In this document: positions 43,275 to 54,231 of the stretch, piece by piece
Layout: the number at the start of each line of letters is the position of its first letter
Numbering within the stretch: the first letter of the stretch is position 1
Made by a program: the position numbers and the translations under genes
Notes under the pieces: model-generated
What the model saw: the letters and a program-made list of their open reading frames with translations, nothing else
The model's database searches: none
What the model was told of the DNA's origin: nothing
Assembly: GCF_021696945.1 (NCBI RefSeq)
Contig: NZ_JACYHE010000004.1
Location: forward strand, 62,001-126,000
Direction: 5' to 3'
Length of the DNA: 64,000 bases
DNA from: Streptomyces sp. JJ36
GTDB lineage: Bacteria > Actinomycetota > Actinomycetes > Streptomycetales > Streptomycetaceae

Positions 43275-44135
43275 TCAGGCGTGCTGGTAGGCGACCAGGG
43301 AGATCCCGACGTAGTGGACGACGAAGGCGGCCAGCGTGAAGGAGTGGAAGACCTCGTGGAAGCCGAACCAGCGCGGTGACGGGTTCGGGCGCTTGATGCC
43401 GTAGATGATGCCGCCGGCGCTGTAGAGCAGGCCGCCGGCGACCACCAGGACGAGTACCGCGACGCCGCCGGCCCGCAGGAACTCCGGGAGGAAGAAGACG
43501 GCGGCCCAGCCCATGGCGATGTAGCACGGGGTGTAGAGCCAGCGGGGCGCGCCGACCCAGAGGACGCGGAAGGCGATGCCGGCGAGCGCGGCGGCCCAGA
43601 TGCCCCACAGCAGCAGGTCCCGGCGGCCGCCGTCGAGCAGCAGGATGGTCAGCGGCGTGTAGGTGCCGGCGATGATCAGGAAGATGTTGGCGTGGTCGAG
43701 CCGCCGCAGCACGGCCTCGGCGCGCGGGCCCCAGTCGCCGCGGTGGTAGAGGGCGCTGGTGCCGAAGAGCAGGCAGGCGGTGAGGGTGTAGACGGCGCAG
43801 GCGACACGGCCGCGGTCGCTCTCCGCGAGGGCGGTCAGGATCAGGCCGGCGGCCAGCACCGCGGGGAACATGCCCGCGTGCAGCCAGCCGCGCAGCAGCG
43901 GCTTGACGGGGAACGGCAGATGCGCGGCGCGGGCGGCCCTCGCGAGCCTGCCTGTGCCGCCGGGCGCCTCCTCGGGCCCCTCTGCGCCCTCCGGTCTGCC
44001 GGCCGGGGCCTCCGGCGCGGCCTCGGCGGAGGCGCCGGTCTCTCCGGCGCCCCGGGAGGGGTCGGTGACGTCGTGCTGCCCCGCGGCGCGCGGGGCGTCG
44101 GTCGCGGTGTCCGGCTCGCTCGGGACGGCAGTCAT
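43275..44135 (-). CDS. trhA: TrhA/hemolysin III family membrane protein
   Basis: A 286-residue protein with a disordered acidic N-terminus (1-75) and seven membrane helices. The family's polar residues are in place: 'TSALYHRGDW', 'LDHANIFLIIAGTYTP' and 'FHEVFHSFTLAAFVVHYVG'. These resemble PAQR-type metal-hydrolase sites. Members influence membrane lipid homeostasis, and the hemolysin name is historical. Its 3' end is duplicated about 930 bp downstream, suggesting use as an integration site. Confidence 0.9.
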   Translation of the reverse strand: MTAVPSEPDTATDAPRAAGQHDVTDPSRGAGETGASAEAAPEAPAGRPEGAEGPEEAPGGTGRLARAARAAHLPFPVKPLLRGWLHAGMFPAVLAAGLILTALAESDRGRVACAVYTLTACLLFGTSALYHRGDWGPRAEAVLRRLDHANIFLIIAGTYTPLTILLLDGGRRDLLLWGIWAAALAGIAFRVLWVGAPRWLYTPCYIAMGWAAVFFLPEFLRAGGVAVLVLVVAGGLLYSAGGIIYGIKRPNPSPRWFGFHEVFHSFTLAAFVVHYVGISLVAYQHA

Positions 44136-44338
44136 ATGGACAGGCTACTCATCTTCCCTACGCGTCCGTAGGTTCGACCCCCGGTAACAAGTGGCGATGC
44201 TCACCTGAGCGCCCCTCTGGACACATGCGGCCGCAGGAGCCATGATCAGATGAGCGTGGTCGGCACCGGATGAGCGTAGCCACGAATGCATCCGGGTCGC
44301 GGCCCCCAAGGGGTGCGCTGTTAGGAGATGCCCTCAAA

Positions 44339-44360
44339 CGGACACCTGTGCCGGTGTCCG
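44339..44360 (+). promoter_or_regulatory. Hairpin in pckG leader
   Basis: A perfect 8-bp stem CGGACACC/GGTGTCCG with a 6-nt loop, 31 nt before the pckG start. It ends before the ribosome site, so it may stabilise or tune the leader. No known riboswitch was recognised. Confidence 0.4.
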
Positions 44361-44391
44361 CCCAAAAACCCTCACACCGTCTGGAGCGATC

Positions 44392-46227
44392 GTGGCGCGC
44401 AGTACTCCGGCTCCCACCACCACCCCGACCAACCACCAGGAGCTGGTCTCCTGGGTCGACGAGATCGCCGCCCTCACCGAGCCGGACCGGGTCGTCTGGT
44501 GCGACGGCTCGGAGGCCGAGTACGAGCGCCTCTGCGAGGAGCTCGTCGAGAAGGGGACGTTCAGGAAACTCGACCCGATCAAGCGGCCGCACTCCTACTA
44601 CGCCGCCTCCGACCCGTCCGACGTGGCCCGCGTCGAGGACCGGACGTTCATCTGCTCCGAGAAGGAGGAGGACGCCGGCCCGACCAACCACTGGAAGGCG
44701 CCCGCGGAGATGCGGGAGATCTTCCAGGGCGCGAACGGCAAGGGCGGCCTCTTCCGGGGCTGCATGCGCGGCCGCACGATGTACGTGGTGCCGTTCTGCA
44801 TGGGCCCGCTCGGCTCCCCGCTCTCCGCGCTCGGCGTGGAGATCACGGACTCGGCGTACGTCGCCGTCGCCATGCGCACCATGACGCGCATGGGACAGCC
44901 GGTACTCGACGAGCTCGGTGAGGACGGCTTCTTCGTCAAGGCCGTGCACAGCGTGGGCGCGCCCCTCGCCCCGGGCGAGCGGGACGTTCCGTGGCCGTGC
45001 AGCAGCACCAAGTACATCTCGCACTTCCCGGAGAGCCGGGAGATCTGGTCGTACGGCTCCGGGTACGGCGGCAACGCCCTGCTGGGGAAGAAGTGCTACG
45101 CGCTGCGTATCGCCTCGGTGATGGCCCGTGACGAGGGCTGGCTGGCCGAGCACATGCTGGTGCTCAAGCTGACCCCGCCGCGCGGCGAGTCCACGTACGT
45201 CGCCGCCGCCTTCCCCAGTGCCTGCGGGAAGACCAACCTGGCGATGCTGGAGCCGACCATCCCGGGCTGGACGGTCGAGACCATCGGCGACGACATCGCC
45301 TGGATGCGGTTCGGCGAGGACGGGCGGCTCTACGCCATCAACCCGGAGGCCGGCTTCTTCGGCGTCGCCCCGGGCACCGGCGAGCACACCAACGCCAACG
45401 CGATGAAGACCCTGTGGGGCAACTCCGTCTTCACCAACGTCGCCCTCACCGACGACAACGACGTGTGGTGGGAGGGGATGACCGAGGAGCCGCCCGCGCA
45501 CCTGACCGACTGGAAGGGCAACGACTGGACGCCGGAGTCCGGCACCCCCGCGGCCCACCCCAACGCCCGCTTCACCGTCCCGGCCGGGCAGTGCCCGATC
45601 ATCGCGCCGGAGTGGGAGGACCCCCGCGGCGTGCCGATCTCGGCGATCCTCTTCGGCGGCCGGCGCGCCTCGGCCGTACCGCTGGTCACCGAGTCCTTCG
45701 GCTGGCAGCACGGCGTCTTCCTGGGCGCCAACGTGGCCAGCGAGAAGACCGCGGCCGCCGAGGGCAAGGTGGGCGAACTGCGCCGCGACCCGTTCGCGAT
45801 GCTGCCCTTCTGCGGCTACAACATGGGCGACTACTTCGCCCACTGGGTGAAGATGGGCGCCGAGGCGCCCGACCCGGAGAAGCTGCCGCGCATCTACTAC
45901 GTCAACTGGTTCAAGAAGAACGAGGCCGGGAAGTTCGTCTGGCCCGGCTTCGGCGAGAACAGCCGCGTCCTGAAGTGGATCGTCGGCCGCCTCAACGGCG
46001 AGGCGGAGGGCGTCGAGACGCCCATCGGCGTGCTGCCCACCAAGGAGGCCCTGGACACCGAGGGACTGGAAATCTCCGCGGAGGAGCTGGACTTCCTGCT
46101 GACGGTGGACCGGGACGTGTGGCGCGACGAGGCGTCGCTGGTGCCCGAGCACCTCAACACCTTCGGGGACCACACCCCGAAGGAACTCTGGGACGAGTAC
46201 CGGGCCCTGGTGCAGCGCCTGGGCTGA
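44392..46227 (+). CDS. pckG: Phosphoenolpyruvate carboxykinase (GTP)
   Basis: Converts oxaloacetate plus GTP to PEP, CO2 and GDP, the entry to gluconeogenesis. Length 611 residues, normal for the GTP type. The P-loop-like active site 'FPSACGKTN' is at 274-282. Other signatures are '[18 protein letters not shown]', '[15 protein letters not shown]', '[16 protein letters not shown]' and '[19 protein letters not shown]'. GGAG lies 5 nt before the GTG. A strong terminator follows. Confidence 0.97.
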   Translation: MARSTPAPTTTPTNHQELVSWVDEIAALTEPDRVVWCDGSEAEYERLCEELVEKGTFRKLDPIKRPHSYYAASDPSDVARVEDRTFICSEKEEDAGPTNHWKAPAEMREIFQGANGKGGLFRGCMRGRTMYVVPFCMGPLGSPLSALGVEITDSAYVAVAMRTMTRMGQPVLDELGEDGFFVKAVHSVGAPLAPGERDVPWPCSSTKYISHFPESREIWSYGSGYGGNALLGKKCYALRIASVMARDEGWLAEHMLVLKLTPPRGESTYVAAAFPSACGKTNLAMLEPTIPGWTVETIGDDIAWMRFGEDGRLYAINPEAGFFGVAPGTGEHTNANAMKTLWGNSVFTNVALTDDNDVWWEGMTEEPPAHLTDWKGNDWTPESGTPAAHPNARFTVPAGQCPIIAPEWEDPRGVPISAILFGGRRASAVPLVTESFGWQHGVFLGANVASEKTAAAEGKVGELRRDPFAMLPFCGYNMGDYFAHWVKMGAEAPDPEKLPRIYYVNWFKKNEAGKFVWPGFGENSRVLKWIVGRLNGEAEGVETPIGVLPTKEALDTEGLEISAEELDFLLTVDRDVWRDEASLVPEHLNTFGDHTPKELWDEYRALVQRLG

Positions 46228-46236
46228 CCGCTCGCG

Positions 46237-46278
46237 CCGCCGGGCGGGACGGGGCACCGGCTCGGTCCCGCCCGGCGG
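46237..46278. terminator. Terminator hairpin after pckG
   Basis: A 14-bp perfect GC stem (46237-46250 with 46265-46278), 9 nt after the pckG stop, in a convergent gap. Confidence 0.75.
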
Positions 46279-46365
46279 TGTACGGCCGGGGCCCGGCCGC
46301 GCCCGAGCGGCCCGGTCCGGCCGACGCGGAGTCGGCCGGTTTCCCCGGCCCGCCTGCGCGGGCGC

Positions 46366-46776
46366 CTACGCGGACTCGGTCAGCCCGAGCGCGGCGGCGT
46401 GCCGGTCCAGGCAGGAGGCGGCCAGCGCGGTCGCGGTTTCGTCCTCCCGCGCCGTCGCCACGACCAGCGCCATGCCCGCGAGGGTGTGCGCACGCTGGTG
46501 CAGGGCGGCGAGATGGGCGTCGTCCGCCTCCCGCGCGGAGGGCGCGGCCCGCAGCGGGGCAGTGCCGCCCCGCAGCCGCGCCGCCTGCTCCGCCAGTTCC
46601 TGCGCCGCCGCGTCCAGCTCCGCGCCGGGCGTGAGGGCCCGTAGCTCGTCGGTGACGGTCAGCAGCGCCGTCAGATGCCCGGCGAGGCGGATGTCCAGCT
46701 CCTCCTCGCGGGAGCGGTGCGGCACGTCCGCCTGGGCCGGGGTGTGCACCGACTTGGTGCGGATCGGCTCGTACAT
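46366..46776 (-). CDS. Small helical protein of unknown function
   Basis: A 136-residue protein not recognised beyond being plausible and codon-biased. It is all-alpha in appearance, with amphipathic heptads ('AAAQELAEQAARLRGG', 'LAALHQRAHTLAGMALVVAT') and no membrane helix or catalytic motif. The N-terminus is polar. It is convergent with pckG and stands upstream of the aminotransferase gene's 3' end. It may be a cytosolic accessory protein. Confidence 0.65.
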   Translation of the reverse strand: MYEPIRTKSVHTPAQADVPHRSREEELDIRLAGHLTALLTVTDELRALTPGAELDAAAQELAEQAARLRGGTAPLRAAPSAREADDAHLAALHQRAHTLAGMALVVATAREDETATALAASCLDRHAAALGLTESA

Positions 46777-46898
46777 GGGAGGGCCTCCTGGCAGGTGCAG
46801 GTCTCAGGAAGCCATCCTAGCTTGGACAATGTCTAAAGTTGACCGTGTTCGGCAGAACCGGCGGGACAATCTGCGGCCGGGCGCGGCACGTGAGCGGC

Positions 46899-48110
46899 TC
46901 AGGGCTGTCCGTAACCGTCCAGGAAGGTGCCGATCCGGGTCACCGCGTCCGCCAGCTCGTCCGCCGCGGGGAGGGTGACGATGCGGAAGTGGTCCGGCTC
47001 CGGCCAGTTGAACCCGGTGCCGTGCACCACCATGATCTGCTCCGCGCGCAGCAGGTCGAGCACGAGCTGCCGGTCGTCCTTGATCTTGAAGACCTTCGGG
47101 TCCAGCCGCGGGAAGAGATAGAGCGCGCCCTTCGGCTTGACGCAGGTCACCCCGGGGATCTGCGTCAGCAGCTCGTACGCCGTGTCGCGCTGCTCCCGCA
47201 TCCGGCCGCCGGGCAGCACCAGCTCGTCGATCGACTGACGGCCGCCGAGCGCGGTGGCCACCGCGTGCTGCGCGGGCATGTTGGCGCACAGCCGCATGTT
47301 CGCCAGGATCGTCAGGCCCTCGATGTAGCTCTGGGCGTGCGTCTTCGGGCCGCAGACCGCGAGCCAGCCGCTGCGGTAGCCCGCGACGCGGTAGTTCTTG
47401 GAGAGCCCGTTGAAGGTGAGCGTCAGCAGGTCCGGCGCCACCACCGCGGTGGGCGTGTGCGTGGCGCCGTCGAAGAGGATGCGGTCGTAGATCTCGTCGC
47501 TGCAGACGATCAGCCCGTGCCGCCGGGCGATCTCGGTGAGCCCGCGCAGCATCTCCTCGTCGTAGACCGCGCCCGTCGGGTTGTTCGGATTGATGATCAC
47601 CAGCGCCTTGGTGCGGTCGGTGATCTTCCGCTCGACGTCGGCGAGGTCCGGCATCCAGTCGGACTGCTCGTCGCAGCGGTAGTGCACGGCGGTGCCGCCG
47701 GAGAGCGAGACCGCGGCCGTCCACAGCGGGTAGTCCGGCGCCGGGACCAGCACCTCGTCCCCGTCGTCCAGCAGCCCCTGCATCGCCATCTGGATCAGCT
47801 CCGAGACGCCGTTGCCCAGGTAGACGTCCTCGACGGAGAGCTCGACGCCCTTGGTCTGGTAGTGCTGCATCACCGCGCGGCGGGCGCTGAGCAGGCCCTT
47901 CGCGTCGCCGTAGCCGTGCGCGTCGCCGACGTTCCGCAGCATGTCCTCGAGGATCTCCGGCGGGCACTCGAAGCCGAAGGCCGCGGGATTCCCGGTGTTC
48001 AGCTTGAGGATGCGGTGACCCGCCGCCTCCAGCCGCATGGCCTCCTCGAGCACCGGGCCACGGATCTCGTAGCAGACATTGGCGAGCTTCGTCGACTGGA
48101 TCACCTGCAT
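46899..48110 (-). CDS. Class I aminotransferase (AlaA-like)
   Basis: A 403-residue fold-type I PLP enzyme. The PLP lysine is in 'NGLSKNYRVAGYRSGW' (Lys238). The substrate/PLP contacts 'NPNNPTGAVYDEE' and 'CSDEIYDRILFD' and the C-terminal Arg in 'PDHFRIVTLP' are intact. The opening 'STKLANVCYEIRGPV' and the overall length match glutamate-pyruvate (AlaA/AlaT) transaminases. The ATG lacks a strong ribosome site. It is divergent from a TetR gene, which could regulate it. Confidence 0.9.
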   Translation of the reverse strand: MQVIQSTKLANVCYEIRGPVLEEAMRLEAAGHRILKLNTGNPAAFGFECPPEILEDMLRNVGDAHGYGDAKGLLSARRAVMQHYQTKGVELSVEDVYLGNGVSELIQMAMQGLLDDGDEVLVPAPDYPLWTAAVSLSGGTAVHYRCDEQSDWMPDLADVERKITDRTKALVIINPNNPTGAVYDEEMLRGLTEIARRHGLIVCSDEIYDRILFDGATHTPTAVVAPDLLTLTFNGLSKNYRVAGYRSGWLAVCGPKTHAQSYIEGLTILANMRLCANMPAQHAVATALGGRQSIDELVLPGGRMREQRDTAYELLTQIPGVTCVKPKGALYLFPRLDPKVFKIKDDRQLVLDLLRAEQIMVVHGTGFNWPEPDHFRIVTLPAADELADAVTRIGTFLDGYGQP

Positions 48111-48390
48111 GTCGCCACTGTACGGGCGCGGCCCGGCGGGCGCCCGGGTGTTTTGTGTCACGAGACGGCGACAGCCACTGCCACCTCGCCCGTCCCTCCT
48201 GCGACGACGCCCCGGCCCACGGCTCCGCAGCCGCTCCCGGGAAGCCACCCGGTCGGGTGACGCCGCCGCCGGGCCGGGGCGCCGGCGGGCCGGGGCACGC
48301 CGGTCCGGCACGGGGCACGGCCACGGCCGCCCGAACGAGCGGCACTGCGGACATGGCGCCGCGGCACCGCGATACCCGAGAATGAAGGTC

Positions 48391-49011
48391 ATGACCGCCG
48401 CACACACCGACCCCTCCGTCAGCGCGCCCAAACTCGGGCTCCGCGAGCGGAAGAAGCTCCAGACCCGCCAGGCGATCCGGCAGGCCGCATACCGGCTCTT
48501 CGCCGAACAGGGATACGACGCCACGCCCGTCGACCGGATCGCGGAGGTCGCGGAGGTCTCCCCCAGCACCGTCTTCCGGTACTTCCCCACCAAGGAGGAC
48601 ATCGTCCTCACCGACGAGTACGACCCGGTGATCGCCGACACCCTCCGGGACCGCCCGGCCGGGGAGCCGCCCGTCACCGCGCTGCGCAAGACGCTGACCG
48701 CCGTGCTCGCCCAGATGTACGAGGAGGACACCGCCGAGACCCTGGCCCGGGTCCGGCTGATCTGCGAGTCCCCCACGATCCGCGCCCGCATGACCGAGCA
48801 CAGCGCCGTCACCACCCGGCTGCTCGTCGAGGTCCTCTCCGAGCGCACCTGCCGCCCGGTGGACGACCTGGAGCTGCGGGTGGTCGCGGGCGCGGCCATG
48901 GGGGCCCTGACGGAGGCCTTCTTCCACTGGGTGGAGACGGGGCAGCACGGCAGGCTCAGCGACCTCGTCGAGGACGCCCTCCGCGTCCTGGAACGCGGAC
49001 TCACCCTCTGA
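48391..49011 (+). CDS. TetR-family transcriptional regulator
   Basis: A 206-residue regulator with HTH (about 18-65): 'RQAIRQAAYRLFAEQGYDAT', then 'IAEVAEVSPSTVFRYFPTKE'. The ligand domain contains 'DEYDPVIADTLRDRP', as in a common actinomycete subfamily with C-terminal MftR-like domain. ATG 48391 and ATG 48382 are both possible; neither has a well-spaced ribosome site. It is divergent from the aminotransferase across 280 bp. Its inducer is unknown. Confidence 0.88.
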   Translation: MTAAHTDPSVSAPKLGLRERKKLQTRQAIRQAAYRLFAEQGYDATPVDRIAEVAEVSPSTVFRYFPTKEDIVLTDEYDPVIADTLRDRPAGEPPVTALRKTLTAVLAQMYEEDTAETLARVRLICESPTIRARMTEHSAVTTRLLVEVLSERTCRPVDDLELRVVAGAAMGALTEAFFHWVETGQHGRLSDLVEDALRVLERGLTL

Positions 49012-49032
49012 GGCTGGGCCCTGCCGGCCCGC

Positions 49033-51189
49033 TCAGTCCCCCGCGACGCGCACGGCGCGCGCCAGCTCCTCCGGTTCCGCCGTCGGCGCGTCGCAGGTGA
49101 AGTGGCGGCACACGTACGCCGCCGGCCGCCCCTCCAGCAGCGGGCGGTCCCGGAGCAGCGGCACCGGCAGCTCCCCGTCCCCGGCTCCGGTCCCGTCAGC
49201 GCCGTCGCCGTCCGCCGGCTCGCCGACCGCGACCACCGCGCCCGGCGCCGTACCCAGCAGCGCGACCCGGTGCAGCCCGCGCGTCGCCGGGTCCTCCCGG
49301 GCGCCGACCACCGCGATCTCGCGCGGCCCGTCCAGCGCGGCCTCCGCCGCCGCAAGCCCCCAGCCGATGAACCGGGGCGCCCGTGCCGCCAGCGCCTTGA
49401 CGATCCCCAGCGCCTGCTCCGCCGCGCTGCGGTGCCGGTCGCTGCCGGTGTAGGCGGCGTACGACAGCAGCGCCTGGGCCGCGGCCGTCCAGCCGGAGGG
49501 GGTGGCGCCGTCGGTGGGGTCCTGCGGGCGCCGGATCAGCCGCTCCGCGTCGTCGGCGGTGTCGTAGAGGGTGCCGTCCTCGCCCGTGAAGTGCCGCAGC
49601 ACCACGTCCAGCAGGGTGCCCGCGAGATCCAGCCAGGCGCTGTCGCCCGTCACCGCGTAGAGGGCGAGCATTCCCTCCGCGGTGTCCGCGTAGTCCTCCA
49701 GCACTCCGGCGCTGGGGCCGGGCCTGCCCTCCCGCGACGTGCGCACCAGCCGCCCCCGGTCGTCCAGATGCACGGCGACCAGCAGGTCCGCCGCCGCGGC
49801 GGCGGCCTCCACCAGGTCCGGCCGCTCGAAGTAGGCGCCGGTCTCCGCGAGCGCGGCGACGGCCAGCCCGTTCCAGGCGGTCACGACCTTCTCGTCCCGG
49901 CCCGGCCGCGGGCGGCGCTCCCTGGCCTCGAACAGCCGCCACCGTACGGACTCCACCCGCTCGGCCTCGGCCGGGTCGGCCGGCTCGCCGGCTGCCGCCT
50001 CCGGTCCGGGCCCGTGCATACCGGCCCCGGCGTCCGCCGGGCCCGCCCCGTCCGGGCGCGGACCGCCGGGGAGGCGCAGCACCGAGGCGCCCTCCTCGAA
50101 GGTGCCCTCCCGGGTCACGCCGAACCAGGAGGCGGCGAAGGCCGCGTCCTCCTCGCCGAGCACCTCGGCGAGCTGCTCCGGCGTCCAGACGTAGAAGGCG
50201 CCCTCCTTGTGGCGGCCGTGCCCGTCGTCGCTGTCCGCGTCCAGCGCGGAGGCGAACCCGCCCTGCCCGGTGCGGAGTTCGCGGACCAGGAAGTCCGCGG
50301 TGTCCAGCGCCACCCGCCGGGCCGTCGCCGAGCCCGAGGCGCGCCACAGGTGTGCGTACACCCGGCACAGCAGCGCGTTGTCGTACAGCATCTTCTCGAA
50401 GTGCGGCACGGTCCACTCCGCGTCCACCGCGTAGCGCGCGAAGCCGCCGCCGAGGTGGTCGTGGATGCCGCCGCGGGCCATGGCCCCGCAGGTGGCCTCC
50501 ACCATCTCCAGCGCACCGTCGGCCCCCGTACGGGCGTGGTGCCGCAGCAGGAACTCCAGCGCCATGGCCGGCGGGAACTTCGGCGCCCCGCCGAACCCGC
50601 CGTGCACGGCGTCGAACTCCCGGGTGAGCCCGAGCAGCGCCGCGCCCAGCTCCTCCGGCCCGGGCGGCTGCGGGGCGTCGTACGCCAGGGCGCGCCCGGC
50701 GAGGTCCCCGGCGATCCGCCCGGCCACCTCGGCCACCTCGTCGCGGCGTTCCTCCCACGCGGTGTGCACGCCCTCCAGCACCTGCCGGAAGGACGGCATG
50801 CCCTGCCGGGGGCGGGGCGGGAAGTAGGTGCCGAAGTAGAATGGCTCGGCACGCGGCGTCAGGAAGACGGTCATCGGCCAGCCGCCGTGGCCGGTGGCGG
50901 CCTGCACGGCCTCCATGTACACGGAGTCGACGTCGGGGCGCTCCTCCCGGTCCACCTTCACCGGCACGAAGTGGGCGTTGAGGACCGCGGCCGTCTCGTC
51001 GTCCTCGAAGCTCTCGTGCGCCATCACATGGCACCAGTGGCAACTGCTGTAGCCCACGCTCAGCAGCACCGGCACTTCGCGTCGCCTCGCCTCCTCGAAC
51101 GCCTCGTCCGACCAGGGCCACCAGTCGACGGGGTTCTCGGCATGCTGCAGGAGGTAGGGCGAGGTCTCGGCGGCGAGTCGGTTGGCCAT
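49033..51189 (-). CDS. YyaL/DUF255 thioredoxin-domain protein
   Basis: A 718-residue cytosolic protein. The N-terminal DUF255 thioredoxin-like domain has the signature '[18 protein letters not shown]' and the CHWC pair in '[17 protein letters not shown]'. A long (alpha/alpha)6 glycoside-hydrolase-like region ('[12 protein letters not shown]') makes up the rest. These are conserved in many bacteria and in human SPATA20, but their role is unsettled. ATG 51189 fits the signature; a GTG 15 nt upstream is possible. It is convergent with TetR. Confidence 0.9.
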   Translation of the reverse strand: MANRLAAETSPYLLQHAENPVDWWPWSDEAFEEARRREVPVLLSVGYSSCHWCHVMAHESFEDDETAAVLNAHFVPVKVDREERPDVDSVYMEAVQAATGHGGWPMTVFLTPRAEPFYFGTYFPPRPRQGMPSFRQVLEGVHTAWEERRDEVAEVAGRIAGDLAGRALAYDAPQPPGPEELGAALLGLTREFDAVHGGFGGAPKFPPAMALEFLLRHHARTGADGALEMVEATCGAMARGGIHDHLGGGFARYAVDAEWTVPHFEKMLYDNALLCRVYAHLWRASGSATARRVALDTADFLVRELRTGQGGFASALDADSDDGHGRHKEGAFYVWTPEQLAEVLGEEDAAFAASWFGVTREGTFEEGASVLRLPGGPRPDGAGPADAGAGMHGPGPEAAAGEPADPAEAERVESVRWRLFEARERRPRPGRDEKVVTAWNGLAVAALAETGAYFERPDLVEAAAAAADLLVAVHLDDRGRLVRTSREGRPGPSAGVLEDYADTAEGMLALYAVTGDSAWLDLAGTLLDVVLRHFTGEDGTLYDTADDAERLIRRPQDPTDGATPSGWTAAAQALLSYAAYTGSDRHRSAAEQALGIVKALAARAPRFIGWGLAAAEAALDGPREIAVVGAREDPATRGLHRVALLGTAPGAVVAVGEPADGDGADGTGAGDGELPVPLLRDRPLLEGRPAAYVCRHFTCDAPTAEPEELARAVRVAGD

Positions 51190-51409
51190 ACCCCCATCGT
51201 GCACGACGCGCCCCCGTGGACCGGGGCGGCACGGGCGCGGGTTCGGGTGGCGTGCGGGCGGGTGGCCACGGGGCGTGGGGTGCGGGTGAGGCTTCGCGGC
51301 CGGGCCCGGCACCGCGCGCACCCCGGCCGCACAGGCGCCCGCTCCGCCCCCGGCGCTCAGCCTCCGGCGGCCGGTGTCCCGCCGCCGGCACCCCGCCTGG
51401 GGGCCGCCG

Positions 51410-52651
51410 TCACCCCGCCTGGGGCGGGGGCAGCTCGGCGCGGGTGCCGCCGGAGGCCTCGTAGCCGGCGACGGCGAGGGCGCGGTAGGCGGCGTACTGG
51501 GCGGCGGGGTCGTCCCCGGCGGCCCAGGGCAGCGCGCCCACGTAGCCGTCGACCACGCGCAGCGCCTCCATCGCCTCCCCGTACCGTTCGGCGCGGACGA
51601 GCATGCAGACCAGCAGGTGCAGGACGTGCGGGCGCACCGGGTGGTCGCCCTCCACCTGGTCGACCGCGAACTCGGCCGCCTCGATCGCGCGCCGGATCTC
51701 CTCGCTCTGGTAGAGGCCCCGGACGAGGTTGACCTCCGGCAGGTGCTCGAAGGCGGCGAAGAGCGGCAGGGCGGGCAGCAGGGTGCCCTCGGGGGCGTGG
51801 GCGGCGGCGGTCTGCGCGAAGCCGTCGGCCAGCGCCTTGGAGCCCTGGCCGCGCGCGGACCAGTACTGCAGTGCCGCCAGGTGGGCGCCCATGTGGTGCG
51901 GGGCGCGCCGGACGACCTCCGTCCAGAGCGCCTCGAAGTCCGCGCGCCGGTCGCCGAGCCCGCGGGCGACGTGCAGCTCGGTCAGGTACGGGGTGGGGTC
52001 GGCGTCGGCGATGCGGGCGGCCTCGCGGCAGATCGTACGGGCCTCCTCCAGGATGATCCGGCGGCTGTCCGGGTCCCCCTCGGCCAGCGCCTGCCAGACC
52101 AGGAACTGCGCGTACACCTGGGCGCCGCCCTGGTCGCCGGGCTGTCCGGCCCGCCACCGGCGCAGCCAGCTCGCATCCCGTACGGGCCCGCCCGGCCGCT
52201 TGGTGAAGGAGATGGCGCCCGGGCCGCCCGCGCCGTCATGGCCCTCGGCGGCTCCGTCCGCGCCCTTCCCGCGGGACTGCCCGGCGGCCTGCTCGGCCGC
52301 CTGCGCGGCCCGCGCCTCGGCCAGCTCCCGCGCGGCCGCCCCGGCCAGGGACTGGACCCGCTGCCAGCGCAGCTCCCACTCGTCGCCGGTGAGCGCCAGC
52401 AGCCGGGCGACCGGCGTGGGGTCCTGCTCCGCCTGAGCCTCCTCCAGCGCGTCCACGAGCTGCGGGTCCGGGCCGGGCAGCCGTACGTCCAGCTCGTCCA
52501 CGGGCACGAAGGCGTAGGCGGACTCCGGGGACACCGCGGCGAGGGGCCCGCCGCCCGCACCCTGCCGCTGCAGCCGCATGCGGCGCCGCAGGGGGGCGGC
52601 GAACACGGCGACGAGGACGGTGAGGGCGATGAGCAGGAGCAGCAGTTCCAT
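51410..52651 (-). CDS. TPR-like membrane-anchored protein
   Basis: A 413-residue protein with one N-terminal membrane helix ('[21 protein letters not shown]'). An acidic region and an Ala/Glu coiled-coil segment (about 95-130) follow, then a helical repeat domain (about 165-400) resembling tetratricopeptides, including '[20 protein letters not shown]'. I do not recognise a specific function. It is divergent from metB by about 110 bp and upstream of the YyaL-type gene in the same direction. Confidence 0.75.
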   Translation of the reverse strand: MELLLLLIALTVLVAVFAAPLRRRMRLQRQGAGGGPLAAVSPESAYAFVPVDELDVRLPGPDPQLVDALEEAQAEQDPTPVARLLALTGDEWELRWQRVQSLAGAAARELAEARAAQAAEQAAGQSRGKGADGAAEGHDGAGGPGAISFTKRPGGPVRDASWLRRWRAGQPGDQGGAQVYAQFLVWQALAEGDPDSRRIILEEARTICREAARIADADPTPYLTELHVARGLGDRRADFEALWTEVVRRAPHHMGAHLAALQYWSARGQGSKALADGFAQTAAAHAPEGTLLPALPLFAAFEHLPEVNLVRGLYQSEEIRRAIEAAEFAVDQVEGDHPVRPHVLHLLVCMLVRAERYGEAMEALRVVDGYVGALPWAAGDDPAAQYAAYRALAVAGYEASGGTRAELPPPQAG

Positions 52652-52762
52652 GGGGGCGGACTCCGGGGCGGGTGCGGGCGGCGGGCGGGCGGGGTGCGGA
52701 ATTCCGGGCGCGATCTCACGAGCGCACCCGGTCTCCACGGTACGGCCCATTACGGTGGCCGC

Positions 52763-53914
52763 ATGAACGACCGGAACGCACAGAACTTCGAGACCCTGGC
52801 GATCCACGCCGGGCAGACCGCCGAGGCCACCACCGGCGCGGTCGTCCCGCCGATCTACCAGGTGTCGACCTACAAGCAGGACGGCGTGGGCGGTCTGCGC
52901 GGCGGCTACGAGTACAGCCGCTCCGCGAACCCCACCCGCACCGCCCTGGAGGAGAACCTCGCGGCGCTGGAGGGCGGCCGGCGCGGCCTCGCCTTCGCCT
53001 CCGGGCTGGCCGCCGAGGACTGCCTGCTGCGGGCGCTGCTGCGCCCCGGCGACCACGTGGTGATCCCGAACGACGCCTACGGCGGGACGTTCCGGCTGTT
53101 CGCCAAGGTCGTGGAGAAGTGGGGCGTGGAGTGGTCGGTGGCGGACTCCGCCGACCCTGCCGCGGTGCGGGCGGCCCTGACCGACCGCACCAAGGTGGTG
53201 TGGGTCGAGACGCCCTCGAACCCGCTGCTCGGCATCAGCGACATCGCGGCGCTGGCGGACGTGGCGCGCACCGCGGGGGCGCGGCTGGTGGTGGACAACA
53301 CCTTCGCCAGCCCGTACCTCCAGCAGCCACTGGCCCTGGGCGCCGACGTGGTGGTGCACTCCACGACCAAGTACATGGGCGGCCACTCGGACGTGGTCGG
53401 CGGCGCCCTGGTGGTGTCGGACGCCGGCCTGGGCGAGGAGCTGGCCTTCCACCAGAACTCCATGGGGGCCATCGCGGGGCCGTTCGACGCCTGGCTGGTG
53501 ATGCGCGGGATCAAGACGCTGGCGGTGCGGATGGACCGGCACAGCGCCAACGCCACCCGGATCGTGGAGCTGCTGGAGCGCCACCCGGAGGTGACCCAGG
53601 TGTACTACCCGGGCCTGCCCTCGCACCCGGGCCACGAGATCGCCGCGAAGCAGATGCGGGCGTTCGGCGGGATGGTGTCCTTCCGGGTGCGCGGCGGCGA
53701 GGAGGCGGCCGTACGGGTGTGCGACCGGGCGCGCCTCTTCACCCTGGGCGAGTCGCTGGGCGGCGTGGAGTCGCTGATCGAGCACCCGGGGCGGATGACG
53801 CACGCCTCGGCGGCGGGTTCGGCGCTGGAGGTGCCGGCGGACCTGGTGCGGCTGTCGGTGGGCATCGAGTCGGCGGACGACCTGGCGGCGGACCTGACGG
53901 CGGCCCTGGGCTGA
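52763..53914 (+). CDS. metB: Cystathionine gamma-synthase / lyase family enzyme
   Basis: A 383-residue PLP enzyme of transsulfuration, joining cysteine to an O-acylhomoserine or cleaving cystathionine. The PLP lysine is Lys203 in 'HSTTKYMGGHSD'. 'YEYSRSANPTRTALEENLA', 'VVWVETPSNPLLGISDI' and 'GESLGGVESLIEHPGRMTH' are intact. The ribosome site is weak. Synthase and lyase activities cannot be separated by sequence alone, so the gene symbol is by best resemblance. Confidence 0.92.
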   Translation: MNDRNAQNFETLAIHAGQTAEATTGAVVPPIYQVSTYKQDGVGGLRGGYEYSRSANPTRTALEENLAALEGGRRGLAFASGLAAEDCLLRALLRPGDHVVIPNDAYGGTFRLFAKVVEKWGVEWSVADSADPAAVRAALTDRTKVVWVETPSNPLLGISDIAALADVARTAGARLVVDNTFASPYLQQPLALGADVVVHSTTKYMGGHSDVVGGALVVSDAGLGEELAFHQNSMGAIAGPFDAWLVMRGIKTLAVRMDRHSANATRIVELLERHPEVTQVYYPGLPSHPGHEIAAKQMRAFGGMVSFRVRGGEEAAVRVCDRARLFTLGESLGGVESLIEHPGRMTHASAAGSALEVPADLVRLSVGIESADDLAADLTAALG

Positions 53915-54231
53915 CGCCCGGCGGCCGGCAAGCCGTCGGGGTGCCGCGCTCGGGGTCCGGCTCTCGCCCGGACGCGCCGGGTCCGGCCTGCGCCCGGCAG
54001 CGGCGGTGCGCCCGGGTCACCGGGCCCGGCCCCGCACAGAGGGCCGGGGCATCGCCGCTGTCCCGGCCCTCGCGGGCGCTTCGCCGCGTGCCGGGCGCAC
54101 CGCGGCCCGGGCGGCCGGCCCTTCCGCGCTGACCTGCGCGGGCTGATGGCCGGGCTGTTTGCCGGGCTTGCAGTTCCCACGACCACTGTCCCGCCGGCAC
54201 CCCGGAGTCCGCCTCGGACCCCGGTACGCCC
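53915..54231. other. Convergent intergenic region with hairpin
   Basis: No supported gene. It contains a GC-rich 8-bp hairpin (54025-54032 with 54041-54048) that could end transcription from metB and from the opposite small-membrane-protein gene. Confidence 0.5.

Noticed and set aside
44168..44195. tRNA-like T-loop sequence (GGTTCGACCCCC) upstream of pckG
   Set aside because: The flanking bases do not form a T-stem, and there is no acceptor, D or anticodon arm upstream.
44339..44360. Riboswitch upstream of pckG
   Set aside because: Only one simple hairpin is visible, with no conserved aptamer elements.
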